Positions 34,388-46,800 of a stretch of DNA of 64,000 nucleotides are shown in pieces. The stretch is from positions 23,109 through 87,108 of the forward strand of contig NCSJ02000176.1 of NCBI GenBank assembly GCA_002812745.2, in the 5' to 3' direction. Position numbers and translations under genes: made by a program. Below the pieces are notes generated by a model that was not told the DNA's origin, did no database searches, and worked only from the letters and a program-made list of their open reading frames with translations. The DNA comes from Scytalidium lignicola (Eukaryota; Ascomycota; Leotiomycetes). Positions within the stretch are counted from its first letter, which is position 1. The number at the start of each line of letters is the position of its first letter.

Positions 34388-35791
34388 TCAAAACCTTGGC
34401 ACCATCTTCAACTCCACCATCTTGTCAATAACTCCCTTGATCGCCTCATCTGTCTGTACGTGACCATGCCACCCCAACTTCCGACTTTTATCCATACTCA
34501 TTGTCCTCGTCCAGGGTCCTAAGACATCAGCATCCAACGTTCCAAACACCTCCCGAATCTTGTCAGGTCTGAACGGGTTGAACTCCTTATTAAGTCCCTC
34601 ACGCTCTTGGATCCGTTCCCAAGCGCTCTTCACTTCTTCTCCTTGTGCCCACTGCTCAAACCCCCATACAAATTTCACCTGCCCAGCGGGTCCAAATCCT
34701 CGGGGAGGTGGATCTCGTGGCATTGTGACGGTCATGTACTTACCTTCGTCTTTTTCAGGTGTTTCCCAACGAATACCGTACCAAGAAGCTAGTTGCGGCC
34801 AGAACTTCCCATACGCAAATGGAGAGTTATCCACGATATTCAGTGCCTGGTTTGCCGCCTCCTTAGTTAAAACAGCCCATTCGGCGTGGTATGCAATTAA
34901 CCTCGAAGTACTCAAGTCTTTTGACGCATCCCAGGCCAGAATGTCAGCTGGGAACCCAAGACTCCTTCCCAGCTCCTTCTGTACTGATGCGTAGATCGCC
35001 AATCCATATGTGACATTCATCGCGGCGTTGTCGTTGCTGCCGAGGATGAACCCCGGTCGGGTGACAGTCCAGGAAGTATTATGCTCTGAAGCCCAAGCTG
35101 AAAGTAGGTCTTCTTGTGGAAAGTAGAAGTTATCGTGGTCGACACGATCGGCGGTTGTACCTTCCGTCATTGGGACTTCGGCTGGGCCTAAATGCACGGC
35201 ATAGTGCTTGCCTCCTGTTTGAAGAAGGAAGCGTTTGGGGATTATTGAGGCCAAGGTGAGAGCTTTTAGGAAGTTGGATAGGAGGCTGACTACGTACTTG
35301 AGTTAGCATCCGGACATGGTCCGATCAAAAACATGAATGATTGGCTTCTTACCATTGGCTGTCCCTAGTTCATCTGTATTGCTCCAAAGTCCAGCTCCCT
35401 CTTTCGCAGGAGGTTGAATGTATGAAGTAAAGAAGATGTAGTCTCTATATATCCATGAGCACTTACTTGATCTAGGAGACTTTGAAGGGGAATCCTACGC
35501 TTTAATTCCATGCTCCTTAAACAAAGTTGCCAACGCTTCAGGAGTACTATTCAGGAAGTCTGCTGCAATATTCTTAATGCGTGGATTCGTACTTGCCGGC
35601 AGGCGCCTTGACATGGCGTAGATGGTTTCCCAGCGTTCTGGTGCAGCAGCAAGGACATTTACCATTTCAGAGCCAGAGATACCATTGGCTCCTGTTACGA
35701 TTGCCGTATATTTCTTGCCATCATGATCTGGAAAGGTAGGGAGGCCATGGAAGATGCCTTCCGAGTAGATAGTTTGTAGAATTCTTGTCAT
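34388..35791 (-). CDS. PRISE-type NAD(P)-dependent reductase (428 aa, three exons)
   Basis: Minus-strand exons are 35791-35499, 35444-35353 and 35289-34388, joined in phase across introns of 54 and 63 bp. The start at 35791 is the ATG before MTRILQ; the frame is open further up but not conserved. Motifs are TGANGISG (residues 33-40), TGGKHYAVHLGP with the candidate catalytic Lys, and DNFYFPQEDLL with the Tyr. These are PRISE family marks (progesterone 5-beta-reductase/iridoid synthase), a branch of extended SDRs. Plant members reduce activated C=C bonds. Fungal relatives occur in secondary metabolite clusters and alone. No biosynthetic genes are adjacent. It is convergent with CBR1, 287 bp apart. 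Confidence 0.85.
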
Positions 35792-36926
35792 TGTGCTATT
35801 AGGAGTGAAGTTCGACGTGTTGGAGGGTGTGAGATTAGAGAGAAATAGAAGATAATGGATTGCAGAAACTGAGTTAAGAAATGGTCTCTGTGGAATATAT
35901 ACAGAAATGAGAGAATGAAAAGGACATGAACAAAGGGGCAATTCTCAATGCCCCGAATAGAGGGGGAAACATAACAGATGATTTCAAAGGATATCACAAA
36001 CCTATCGCAACTTTAACCTAGGTATTTTTCATTTTGCCGTATTGCAAAGCATGTCCGATAGCATGCTCTCTGGGCGTTTTCCATAAATTTCCTCAACAGG
36101 AAAATGGCATTCTCTGATTCGACAGTAATAATTGGGTAGAGTGTCCAAGCCAGGAACCAGCTGATTATTCAGCCGCCACCACCTCATCGGACATGACACT
36201 CGGATGTTGGCGTTGCTTAAATACGCAATCAAATCAATTCTGAGAAATATTTCCTTAAAGCATTTACGGTTGGTAGTAATTGTATGTGTGTAATATGTTA
36301 TAATATTTGTAAGCTCGTAAATTTATCGACTAAATGGCTCTCTAAATCAGGCAAAGTATAGGAAAAGATTCGTCCGCACCTGCTGGGCGGTGGGCCATAT
36401 ATTACGCTGCTTTATTTTAATTAGGCAGTTTTTTTTTTGTGCTTGCTAATGTAATAGCCAAGATTGACAATGGTTAAACTGTGATAGTTAATACAAACGG
36501 TTGTTAAGATACGTCGATGATTAATGGCGTAAACTAAACACGACGGGACGCCAAGAGTTTACTGGGGTACACTTGTTTCCACTTAGCTCTAATTAGGGAC
36601 ATGAGTTATCCTTTTCTTCTATTTACCACCCAGGGACATTGACGACTGGTCAACTTCCTAGATACTATGTTATAGCCTTGAAAATTGCACAGCTTTCAGC
36701 TGCTGGTGCAGAAATTGTCAAACAATCAGAAAGCGCACCCATGAGCGGCTTCCTCTATCCTGTCCTTCAAGTGCTCGATGAAGGACAATATAAAAATTAT
36801 TAGGACAATCAGAATTTATTGGTATCAAAAAGATATCGGCCTCCCACCAAACACCTACTTAAATCAAGCTGCAGGCTCAATCATCCCGACTGGCCATAAA
36901 TCAAATATTCAAAATAGATCAGCCCC
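35792..36926. other. Spacer between the PRISE-type gene and the E2 gene
   Basis: It contains the reductase promoter and 5' UTR. No other gene is supported. The stretch 36230-36560 is AT-rich with a short T run. Confidence 0.5.
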
Positions 36927-37897
36927 TTAAACTCCCGCAAGTATCTTCAAGATCATGAAGATAATACACACGACAATACCGACTATCGTCCTATCAATCC
37001 ATAACAACACACTATCATTCGATTGTCTTGACTGAGCTCTTGTTACCATCGATACAGGCTGTTGTGTTGAGGCCATCGCTATTGTGCCAGTCGGTTGAGG
37101 TACGCTTTGTGCTGGCCTCGCAGCTGGATATGCAGGCTGTTGAGGTGCTGAGACAGTAGACGCAGACGTAGATCCTTCGCCAGCGACAGGACCAGTTCGA
37201 ACAAATCCCTCTGCAAGAGTGGCACTTTCCTCCTTATCCTCTTTCGTCTCCTCTTTCCCCATTTCATCTTTCCATCCCATTCTAAGCTCCTTAGGTACTT
37301 CCTCCTCAACTTTTTCGTTTTTGTCTGCAGCTTCAGAGCATTCCTTCAAGATCTCCTCATTGGTTTTCCCACAGCTAGAGCATTTCCAACCCCTTGATGC
37401 ATCTGCCATGTTGCTCCTTGCAACATCGCTACATTCTAATCCACCAAGTTGACCTTTAGCATCGGTCTCCATAAAGGATCTAAGCGCTACCAGAGCAGTT
37501 CTGAGACCCCAGGCCGGTTGCCAGGTCTCCTCATGATGCCCACTTATACTCAGACAGATCTCTCTGTTGGTCTCAAACCTACCTGACGGAGTGAGGAAGC
37601 GAAACGAAGGTGGACGGAGAGGATATGTAGGTGGTAGTACAATACGGCCGTGATAAATGCCGTTAGCATACGGCGAAGGCGATGGAGGTCCTCGAAGGGT
37701 GAAATGCCATTCAAAGAGGTTGGAGTCGTCTGCTGGAGTTGCAAAATAATCTGGAGACGGGGAGGTTGAGAGCTCGGATGCTTCGCGGACTAGGTGTAGA
37801 ATGTGAGACATTGCATGCGATAGGGGGGAAGGTAAACCTGCTCACGGATTCGCTTGATTGTGGGGGATTTCGAGTTGAATTGGCCTCGAGATGCCAT
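36927..37897 (-). CDS. UBE2J1-type ubiquitin-conjugating enzyme, tail-anchored (304 aa)
   Basis: Minus-strand exons are 37897-37846 and 37789-36927; the 56-bp intron lies after codon 17 plus one base. The joined start SKSPTIKRILREA matches the UBE2J1 N-terminus. The UBC core runs to about residue 145, with NLFEWHFTLRGP, YHGRIVLP, and active-site Cys96 in REICLSISGHH. A second Cys pair (WKCSSCGK) follows, as in UBE2J1. Then comes a low-complexity linker and a single C-terminal transmembrane helix (about 280-302). Such tail-anchored E2s work at the ER membrane in ER-associated degradation, like yeast Ubc6. Both the active Cys and the anchor are intact. Confidence 0.92.
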
Positions 37898-38257
37898 GGT
37901 ATTTATTAAATACTCTCTATTTTATATCTGATATGGAGCGTGGAGTTAGATAGAAAGTGGGATTATAAAATGATGATAGAAATAGAGTCAAAGGTTGAGA
38001 AATCTAGCTCCTTACACAAAAGGACAGTTGTGCTTGTCGGGCCAAAGACGTAATTGACGTCGGACCCCGGATATTCGTATCGGGATGCCATGCATTGATG
38101 ACTAATAAATCTCCGACGACCAACGGTTCATTGGTGATTCGTCACCCTTCCTTAGCATCCGCCACAAAGCTTGGGAGTTCTTTGGACGTCTATTCTGAAT
38201 GATTTTGCTTATGGGACTTGGTTGTGATGTTGAGGAGGGCTGGATCTACTAAGAGTC
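37898..38257. promoter_or_regulatory. Divergent promoter between the E2 and esterase genes
   Basis: A 360-bp spacer between two divergent starts. No specific motif stands out. Confidence 0.4.
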
Positions 38258-39678
38258 ATGATCCTGGGGCCGGTTTCATGGCTTGATTGCATCGTGTTTC
38301 TCATATTTCTTGCTCCCCAATTAATGCTGCAAGTTGGCTTCTTTCAAACATTGTGGTATGGTTTAAGAGCATTGCCATTTCTAGGTATGGTGTACTTGTC
38401 TACTTGTTGTTTTAAGAATAAATTTATATGTGGAAGTTCACTTTATTTGAAATTTATCCCTCTCAAATCTCTCTTATTAATATTTTGTAGTAATAAAACT
38501 GCCTCTCGGTTTCATGTATGATCATATTTGGTTTAGGAATAGTACACCTCCATTTGTTCGAAGAGCTTCTTTGTTTGAGGATTTTGTTATACGATGTGTC
38601 CGCTATTCATTTCGGAATATCCCTGCTCATATAGGAAGAGTTTTCTTGTGCAAAGCCGTCGCGTTACCCTTTCTTAGATTTAGAATGCTACGTCATGGAT
38701 ATCTATCTTCACCAATATCTTGGCGCGAAATTAAGCAGGTTCGTAAATCACCTACTGAAATTCTTATTGAGATTAATTGAAGTATCTAGGGAAATTTAAA
38801 AGGTTTATGGATTTGCGAAGATGAATCCCGGCAACCGGATATTGTTATCTATTACATTCATGGTATGGTCCCTGAACACATTGAGTCTATTTGATATCTC
38901 ACATATTTAGGTGGTGGCTTTTCGATGGGGTCCTGTTTCTTTTACCTTGAGTTTATGATAACGTGGCTGTACCTCCTAAAAGCTTATGGAGGCTTCAGAA
39001 ATCCTGTTTTTTTCGCCTTGGAATATACCCTTGTCGGGGATTCAAAGGGGGAGTTCCCTACGCAGATTCGGCAAACGATCTTGGGATATCAATATATCCT
39101 GTCTAAAATTGGTGATCCTTCCAAGGTATGTATTAGTGGTGATTCAGCAGGCGGAACCTTAGCACTGAGCCTCTTGTTGCATCTCGCAAGCAAGAGCAAA
39201 CTCAAACGAGATGTTGCAAATTCCACTGAAAGTGGTTCAACACTTCCAGCAATGGCAGTCTTGATATCACCGTGGGTTACTCTTATCTCTCAGAGGGATA
39301 AAAATACAAAAANGTGATTTTCTAGATGTTAATACTCTACATCACTATGCTCGTCAGTACGTCGGGAGGAGCTCACCCATCGAGAACCCGCTGCTATCCC
39401 CTGGAGATTGCAAAGATGTGAACTGGTGGAGGAAAGCAAGTCCATTGCAAGGTTATTTGATTTATTTTGGATCAGAAGAAGTGCTTTCTCCTGAGATCAG
39501 GGATTTAGCTGCCCTTCTCAAAAGAAGCGGAGCACAGGTCACAGTCTACGAAGACGGTGGCGGTATTCATGCTTGGCCAGTAGCTTCTCTGTTTCTCAGT
39601 AGTACAATCGCGGATCGACAAAAGGGACTCCTAGAGATTGTATATGAAATACGAAGGCGTATGGGTGTGTGTGGTTAA
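38258..39678 (+). CDS. Alpha/beta hydrolase-3 family esterase/lipase (404 aa, four exons)
   Basis: Exons are 38258-38384, 38491-38738, 38790-38862 and 38911-39678. Residues 7-40 form a hydrophobic N-terminal segment, probably a membrane anchor. The oxyanion motif HGGGF starts at residue 149 and spans the third intron; the nucleophile is Ser228 in GDSAGG; a His lies in GGIHAWP near the end. This is the hormone-sensitive-lipase/Abhydrolase_3 family. The frame is broken only at the N of 39313; leaving that position out restores it and makes the exon length fit exactly. So I treat the gene as intact and the N as a sequence artefact. Substrate unknown; a membrane-bound deacetylase or lipase is likely. 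Confidence 0.85.
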
Positions 39679-39827
39679 TCTACTCCACGAATCGATGAAT
39701 AAGAATTAGGGTAGCTGATGTTACAACTATCAAGTCTGCACAGCAAAATCACCACATTTTCCTTCCGGATAATTTGATTGCCACCATTGGGATTGGCGTC
39801 ATGCATAGCTGAGTAATATGAATACAA

Positions 39828-40799
39828 TTATCCCAACTTGGCGCGGTTCTCCTTCATCATTTGTCTGTAGCTCTCAACAATACTTGCCCTGACTTCACCA
39901 AGTTCTTCTCTCCTTCTCAAGCTTCCACTCGCCTTCGGTACATCACTAACCTTAACCATTGCACCCTCTTTCACCTTGAATTTCTCTTTAGGGATTGTTG
40001 AAAAAGTCGGCGGTGCTTGCACAATATCATGCAACCCGATCTTCTCCTCGCCTCTCATCTTCTTAATCGCCGCCCAAGGATCATCCTCCCCATCGTCGAC
40101 CTCGCCCAAGAGCTTGCCCCGCTTCTTTCCCTTCTTCTTTTTCCCGGAACCGTTTTGCGGTTTAGCAGCATCTAAATCAGCTTTCCACACTACTCGTCCG
40201 TCCTCCTCATCCAATTCTTCAGCTTCAGCAAGGTCCAAAGCTTCCATGCGCTTCTCTTTGATCTTCCGCTCTTGTTCTCTCCACTCATCGTACATTTTGT
40301 GCATCTTTTTCTCGGTTTTCGTTCGAGCGACCTTGAGGCCTAATGGATCTTTCCCGCCACGTAGAGTTTTGCTGATAAGCCCTGATACAGGAAGTGCAGC
40401 GTTGACTCTTGCAGCAAACTCCGACATCCGCTCTCCGGGTTTTATTGTGAGTGTCTCCGCCTGTGGTTCCTTCTCCACCTCGACTTCGACTTCTGCATTG
40501 TCGTTTTCATTCCTTCCACCTTTCTTCTTCTTCTTTAGTCTGACTCCATCATCTAATGCTTTAGGTAACCTCTTCCCTTCCTTAAATGCCATCAGCCGCA
40601 TGAATGCCTTGGGAGTGTCGTCATCCTTGTCTGCATTTCTCTTTCTCTTCTTGTTTGCACGTTTATTAACATTGAGCTCGCTGGTGAAGATGCCATTGGC
40701 GGCAGCAGATTTGGAGACGGGAAGTGGTTTTGCGATGACTGAAGGAGGAAGATCCGCAGTCGATTTACTATCGCCCTTGCGAGTATGTTTGTGTGGCAT
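39828..40799 (-). CDS. Conserved basic nuclear protein, CCDC137-like (323 aa)
   Basis: A single exon encodes a highly charged protein, rich in Lys and Glu with several KKKK-type clusters that would act as nuclear or nucleolar signals. The best conserved part is around residues 115-180: RMSEFAARVNAALPVSG, then KDPLGLK, then TEKKMHKMYDEWREQERK. These resemble the CCDC137 family, which is linked to nucleoli or chromosomes in animals. A role in ribosome assembly is a guess. Predicted mostly coiled or disordered. No catalytic motif. Intact. Confidence 0.75.
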   Translation of the reverse strand: MPHKHTRKGDSKSTADLPPSVIAKPLPVSKSAAANGIFTSELNVNKRANKKRKRNADKDDDTPKAFMRLMAFKEGKRLPKALDDGVRLKKKKKGGRNENDNAEVEVEVEKEPQAETLTIKPGERMSEFAARVNAALPVSGLISKTLRGGKDPLGLKVARTKTEKKMHKMYDEWREQERKIKEKRMEALDLAEAEELDEEDGRVVWKADLDAAKPQNGSGKKKKGKKRGKLLGEVDDGEDDPWAAIKKMRGEEKIGLHDIVQAPPTFSTIPKEKFKVKEGAMVKVSDVPKASGSLRRREELGEVRASIVESYRQMMKENRAKLG

Positions 40800-41824
40800 T
40801 TTGGTAATTCGTGCAGTCGACCGCCAGACTTCTTTTCATTGCTCTCCCACTCTTCCGGGATGGATTAGTTAGCTTTACTCCAACCTTATTAATTGCTATG
40901 GAGGAATGCGATAAGCGGGTGAAGTTTTTCCGGTGGCGTTGGAGGCGAACCTTTAGAACGGTCGAGATGCAGCTTGGCGTCTGAATTCCGGGGTCGTTGA
41001 CCGCCGCTCAGAACGACGGGATACTTGTGCATAATGTACATTGCTCGACACAACTCGGGATCAAATTTTCTGGGAAAAGTTGTCGTTGAGACTCTACTAT
41101 CCACTGCTGCTGCCCCCCTCTAAGAGACCATATCTCAGACATGCTTATCATCCTTCGTGGTCACGTTGCCCGAATTTTCTCATTGCAGAGGCTTGGCGTG
41201 GTCTGGTGGATGCGGCAATGAGGCCAACAGGAGCCCGCGGTTCCAGGCACGTTCTCGCGAATAGGGTTCAAATGAGTCCGCCAGAGCCAAGCTTTCACAC
41301 AACCTCCTCACTGGATGTCGCGATCGGCGCCAGGGTTTAAGCTTCGACCGCATTGAAAATACCGCTGCATTCCCGTCGGACTCAAATTGCTTGTCTTTTC
41401 CTCTCTTCTTTCTTTTCTGTCTTTCTTTCACTTCATCATCATCTTCCTTTTCCCGTCCCGTCCTACTGGACCTTTTTTTTGTGGGAAAANCCGTTGGTAG
41501 TTTGCCGGTGACATTCGCTCCCTCGAAACACCAATCGCTCCGGCGGCAGTGACATTCCCCGACACTGCATCTCCTCTTCGGGACGCAGAAGGGCCCTGCA
41601 TCCTGGCTTGGTCGTCGCAACGCTTCATGATCCTTTGACATCCTTCGCATTCGTGATTTGTTATTTGATTTTGGCGAAAGAGGAGGCAGACGCAATCCCC
41701 TCGCGCGTTCGTGCTGCTACAACCATTCCTTGCGGATCGATAAATACCTACTCTCTTTTACCTCAATGGCGAGCGCTCGACTACTTTGATTTACGTTCCT
41801 GACTTGCGACATCCCCCTGCCAAG
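40800..41824. promoter_or_regulatory. Divergent intergenic region between the CCDC137-like gene and AIM6
   Basis: The 1025 bp between divergent starts is GC-richer than most spacers and has C/T-rich tracts at 41390-41480. An N lies at 41490 next to an A run. Short open frames here lack conserved motifs, so I see only promoters and 5' UTRs. Confidence 0.5.
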
Positions 41825-43402
41825 ATGCCCCTCCCAAAAGGTTCCCTTTCCTCCGCCTCCTCCGACACTGTCAATGAAGGTTCCTCAGCTTTGAAGCATC
41901 TCGATTACGATGATAATGACGCAATCTCGCATTGCAGCACAGCCGATACCGTGCACGATGATGAGTCAAAATACAAATCTCCCTTCATTACAGTCAATCG
42001 ATCTCAGGAGAGCCTCTCAGATGCATCCGGTACAGGTAGCTTCGTACCGTCGAGAATCTTCAAAAGACGGTGGTGGAGTAATATGGCCATTAGAGCGAGG
42101 CGGAAACTCGGCGAGGAAATCGAAATGGAGCAGGATCTTGCACGAGGACTATTAGCAGATCAACTTCTTATAGGGCATAGACGGCGCAAGGCAAGATCAT
42201 ATTGGTTCAATTATTGCGTATTTGGTGGTATTGGCGGGTTGACTATTTTGTGAGCTCCTCTATCTCCCAGACCTCCCAGGAGGACAAGGTATTCCAAAGG
42301 TCAAACGTGCTAATGTTTTCTCAGAGCATTTCTCCTCACAGTAAACCTGATGCTCGGCATTGCAACATTGTTCTGGTCAGAGGATATAGATCACATACTA
42401 CGGAATTGGGGAAAGCCTGGATCGGGAACCGAAGGTCTAGCGTGGTATCCTACAGACTTCCTGCGAGACGTTCCTCCAATTCCTTGTCATTCTCACAACG
42501 ATTATTGGAGGAAGGTTCCCTTATTTTCGGCCCTTCGGGCTGGCTGCACTGGAGTCGAAGCAGATGTTTGGTTATATGGCGGGGAGTTATACGTTGGCCA
42601 TAACACCGCATCGTTGCAACGAAATCGAACCTTCCAATCATTATACGTTAATCCGTTAGTGCAAATTCTGGAGAGGCAAAATCCACAAACTGAGTTCTAC
42701 AATGGAACTGATCATGGAGTTTTCGATACCGATTCCGGCCAATCATTAACACTTCTTGTGGATCTCAAAACAGGCGGGGCAGAGACATGGCCCGTGGTTC
42801 TAAAACATCTAGAACCGTTGCGGGAGAGAGGATGGTTATCATTTGTTGAGAATGGAGAAGTCCATCGCCGACCAGTAACCGTGGTTGGCACAGGAAACAC
42901 GCCCTTCGATGTTTTAATGGCCAACGCGACATATCGAGATGCGTTCTTCGACGCACCTCTCGATGAAATGTGGGAGCCTCGACACGTTACACCTGAAATG
43001 GCAGGCTGGCCGGAATTCGCTGATGGCATGCCTGGCGACAGCCCTGAAGAAGAAGGCAGCCCCGAAGAAACAGGGGACCATGCTATGACAGGTGACAAGG
43101 GGCAAGGCAAGTCCGGCGTTCTTCCGACAGATGAATTCAATGAGACGAATTCATACTATGCATCTGTCGCGTTCACTAAATCAGTAGGACGTCTGTGGAG
43201 GGGGAAGTTGACCCAGCGGCACCTGAAGGTTATTAGGGGCCAGATCAGAGGGGCGCACAGGCGAGGATTAAAGGTCAGGTATTGGGATTTACCATCATGG
43301 CCATTGGGACTCAGAAATCATGTTTGGGACGTACTTGTTAGGGAAGGTGTGGATATGTTGAACGTTGATGATTTGAGGGCCGCTAGTAGGCAAGTCTGGT
43401 AA
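41825..43402 (+). CDS. AIM6: AIM6-like phosphodiesterase-fold protein (500 aa)
   Basis: Exons are 41825-42249 and 42325-43402, joined in phase across a 75-bp intron that cuts the transmembrane helix. Residues 1-125 are a Ser/Asp-rich cytosolic part. A single transmembrane helix covers about residues 128-155. The remainder is a PLC-like phosphodiesterase fold with CHSHNDYWRKVPLFSAL and GCTGVEADVWL, the marks of yeast Aim6 (altered inheritance of mitochondria 6). An acidic insertion with PEEEGSPEETG lies near residue 385. The enzymatic activity of the family is not established to my knowledge. It is divergent from the CCDC137-like gene. Confidence 0.88.
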
Positions 43403-43804
43403 TTAGCATTGTTAGAAAATAGATACCACTATGCGTTATTAATGAATCATTTCAATCTTCACCGACCTTAAAAGTGAAATCAAAAGTCTTTAAATTTTCC
43501 AGGTGAGGTCTACCAGTATATATTAAAACTGTCATGAAGTGTTGATGTTGATTGGATAATTAAAGAGTGAGGGTGAACAATGTAACCTGTGCTCACAAAC
43601 CTGTTATCTAAGGCATCAATATTCGCTTGCACTTCACCTTTTTCAATTCTCGCTTATCAACCTCGTCATAATCTTTCTACGAACTAACAAAAATCTCCAC
43701 CCCTCACCAACTCAAGATTAAATTTCGACATCTCAAATTCCCCTTTGAAATAAATTCGAGAGCAAACTGTGTCTGTCAAGAATGCTGGATCTTACATTTT
43801 TGCA
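43403..43804. other. Spacer upstream of the TFIIIC gene
   Basis: A 402-bp stretch with the AIM6 3' end and a C/T-rich promoter region near 43630-43740. No frame of interest. Confidence 0.5.
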
Positions 43805-46800
43805 ATGGCCTCCCTCTCAGATCCGACGGTAGCCTGGGTTTGCTGTCGCCTGAAGGACAGTGGCGACGAGGGTGAGTTCGTTATTTTCCCCATGTTCATT
43901 CGTGCTCCCCAAGGCTTTCTTGTTCAGAAAAACAAAGACATCCCTGATTTGCTAGTTTTTTCACTCAAATCTTTTTTTNCTCATTTTTTAATTGTCTCGT
44001 GTATTTATTTTCCTTTTAAGTTATGGGGTTGAGTAGGCAAGCGATTGGATGTTGGTCTTTGCTTTTGAGGTCACTTTCATTACTTGCATATGGCCCGTTA
44101 GTGTAGTGGTCGTGCTGTTTCATTCCTTTCTTTTTTTTTTTGGTGGTCGAAGCGAATTACTGTATCAGAGCGGGGTGTTTTATCACGTGATACTGCAACC
44201 AGATACTAGCTGTGACTCCTTGATAATTCTCTTTTATATCTATTAATTAGTTGTCCATTTAGTACTAAAANTTTATATAGGCATACCAGTATCACAGCTC
44301 ATAGAACAATTCAATGTTACATTTCCAGACTTAAAAGCGGATGACTCACCCAATATAATTTGGGAAGTTATCACTGGACGAGAGAATATTTCAGTTGGAG
44401 ACGATGGAGCGGGAATCGACTGGAAGAAGCTGAAGTTAAAAGAAGTCTTACTTCTTGAACAAATAGGGAGGAATGTCAAGGTTAAAGCTATCGGAGAATC
44501 TGCCCATCAGGAAACAGAAAGGGCGGATTCAACAATTGAAATCGCTCAAAATGAGTTAAGCCCAGCGAATGATCATATTCAAGATGCCAAGGAGCTGCAG
44601 GATGGAATCGAAAGTTCAATCGTGGTTGATGATGGGTCTTCGGTTGGTCAAGACAACGCCGAGGAACGAGTTTTGATAAAGACACCCGAACAGAACATCC
44701 AACGTAGCAGTTCTCTCCAAAGTCAATCAACCCCACAATCTACTTCAAATGGTCGTAGGAGTAGTATTACACAGAATGGAGTAGACGATGGCATGATTTC
44801 TGGAATATCTCACACACATGCATTATCCAGGCCTCAAACACCTCAATTTCGTCATGATTCAGTTAAATCTTCGCCGCCGAAATTGGTCGAAGAATCAAGT
44901 GTTGGTCTAACCCTAAAAAAATCCAGCAATACTCGATATCATGAGTTGCAAAAGAAAGATGATGAGAAACAGCGCGAAGCAGGAGTTTCTAGAGTGTATA
45001 TCAATCCTGCTGGCTCAGCTAGGCCTCGGCCACCAAAAGTTAGAGGCCGACCTAGAACTTCATGCATTGCCGTTTTCAAGTCAGGCAAGCTTAAGGATCC
45101 CCAGTGGTTGGATAACCATAAGGATTCGTGGGTTGATATCCTAGCGGCGAAGCAAAAAGCCAACCTGAGTTCAATCGATGATAATTCAGCATTGGAGCCA
45201 CCTTCAAAGAGACTGAAAACATCTACTCTTGTTCCTAACACTCAACAAGAAATCACTGGAGGAAGTGTTGCAACTTCTCAAGCTTTTTCTCTTCCTCAAG
45301 ATTCTGCTGGTTTATCTGTCATATCACCAGCGGCTAGAACGAATGGCAATGGGGTTACTCTACACATATCGCAGGCCCCGAATACTTTGACTCAACCGAT
45401 ATATCAGTCCCCATATGCGCCAAAGACCCAGTCTATTAAAGTTCCATCTCCTACTCGTCCTCGCGAGCCCCTTTATCGGTCTCCTTACGCGACTCCTTCT
45501 CGCACCCAACATGTTGAATCGAAACCTCAAACCAATACCTATAAATCTATATATCCTCCAACGACACAGCCCTCCACTCAATTAAAACCTACTTTCCCGA
45601 CCACAGTGCCTCCGAAGCAGTATAAGTCACCATATCGGACAGCAAGTTCCCCTACAAACACATACACATCTCCATATCAGATGCAGACTTCGCCACAGCG
45701 GCCATATATGTCACCGTTTACTGCTCCTTCTAGCTCGTCGGCCTCACATGATCTCAATTCAGTTCCTAAGACTCATGTTTCTCCATATGGACCTGCACCA
45801 ACCGTGAATATACCACCAGACATGAACTCTCACATCGCTTCCTCAATCGTAAATCTCCGGACTCATTCTACCCAGAAGCAACCTAGATCACATATTTCTC
45901 CATACAAACCGCTTACGACGACTAGTATGACTCAAAATTCGCAATCTGCTATTGGCGTGTCTCAGATATTATCCGCAGAGCAGTCCTCTAAGAAGGTAGA
46001 CTTGTTAACCAAAGGTACTCTACCTGAGACTGATGCGGTACCTGAAAATGGGCCGTCGAGTACTAGTGGAACTCCAGTGGTTAATCGTCGAAAAAGAGGG
46101 CGTCCTAGGCGTGTTCCGATCGAATTATCTCCAGAAGATATTAAGCTTCGGGAATGCATTGCGGCTGCCGAAACTGTAGCCATTCCTTCTTGCACAGCCC
46201 GTCTGTCTGCTATCTGGAATGATTTGACCGGGAATTTAGTGTTATCTGAGGACAAATCCACCTTGTCATTTCATGTTTTTGACCAAACAGATCTTGATGG
46301 TCCCCCTGCATTCACCATTAACGTGAAACAAATGACGAAAAACCCAGTAACATCTGTTCCAGGCTCACAGCCAATGGAGCTTCTCATTTTTGCAAAAGAT
46401 GAAAATGATTGCGATCTTACTCATCGGTTCAAATTTTTATCTGCGGACAACTCTTCTCAAGATGCTAATAATATGAGAGCTAAACTAGTCACCGCTATGA
46501 TTATGACGGATCTTAAGGAGTCATCGGATGAAGAGGATGAAGATGGCAATGTGCAACTTGAAGCCGAGAAACCTTTTGTCTGTGAGATTTGTGGCAATAG
46601 ATGGAAAAATAAGGAAGGAATTCTATACCATAAGACAAAGTCTAATACAACGTGCAACCCCAGTTTCAATCCTGCTGAATATACTCGAGAGCATTGGAGT
46701 ACTAGGAAAAAAAGGAAACTGGAACACTCAGCTGTGGTCGATGATGGGCTTCTAGATGATGCTGAAGATATAGTTGAGGAAGCTAGTCCTGACCTTCAGG

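Noticed and set aside
39976..40872. 298-codon plus-strand frame opposite the CCDC137-like gene
   Set aside because: Ser/Phe-rich antisense shadow of a Lys/Glu-rich protein; no independent support.
44092..44130. tRNA-like head (GTTAGTGTAGTGG, an A-box match) in the TFIIIC intron
   Set aside because: No anticodon arm, T arm or properly spaced B box follows, so no tRNA cloverleaf can form.
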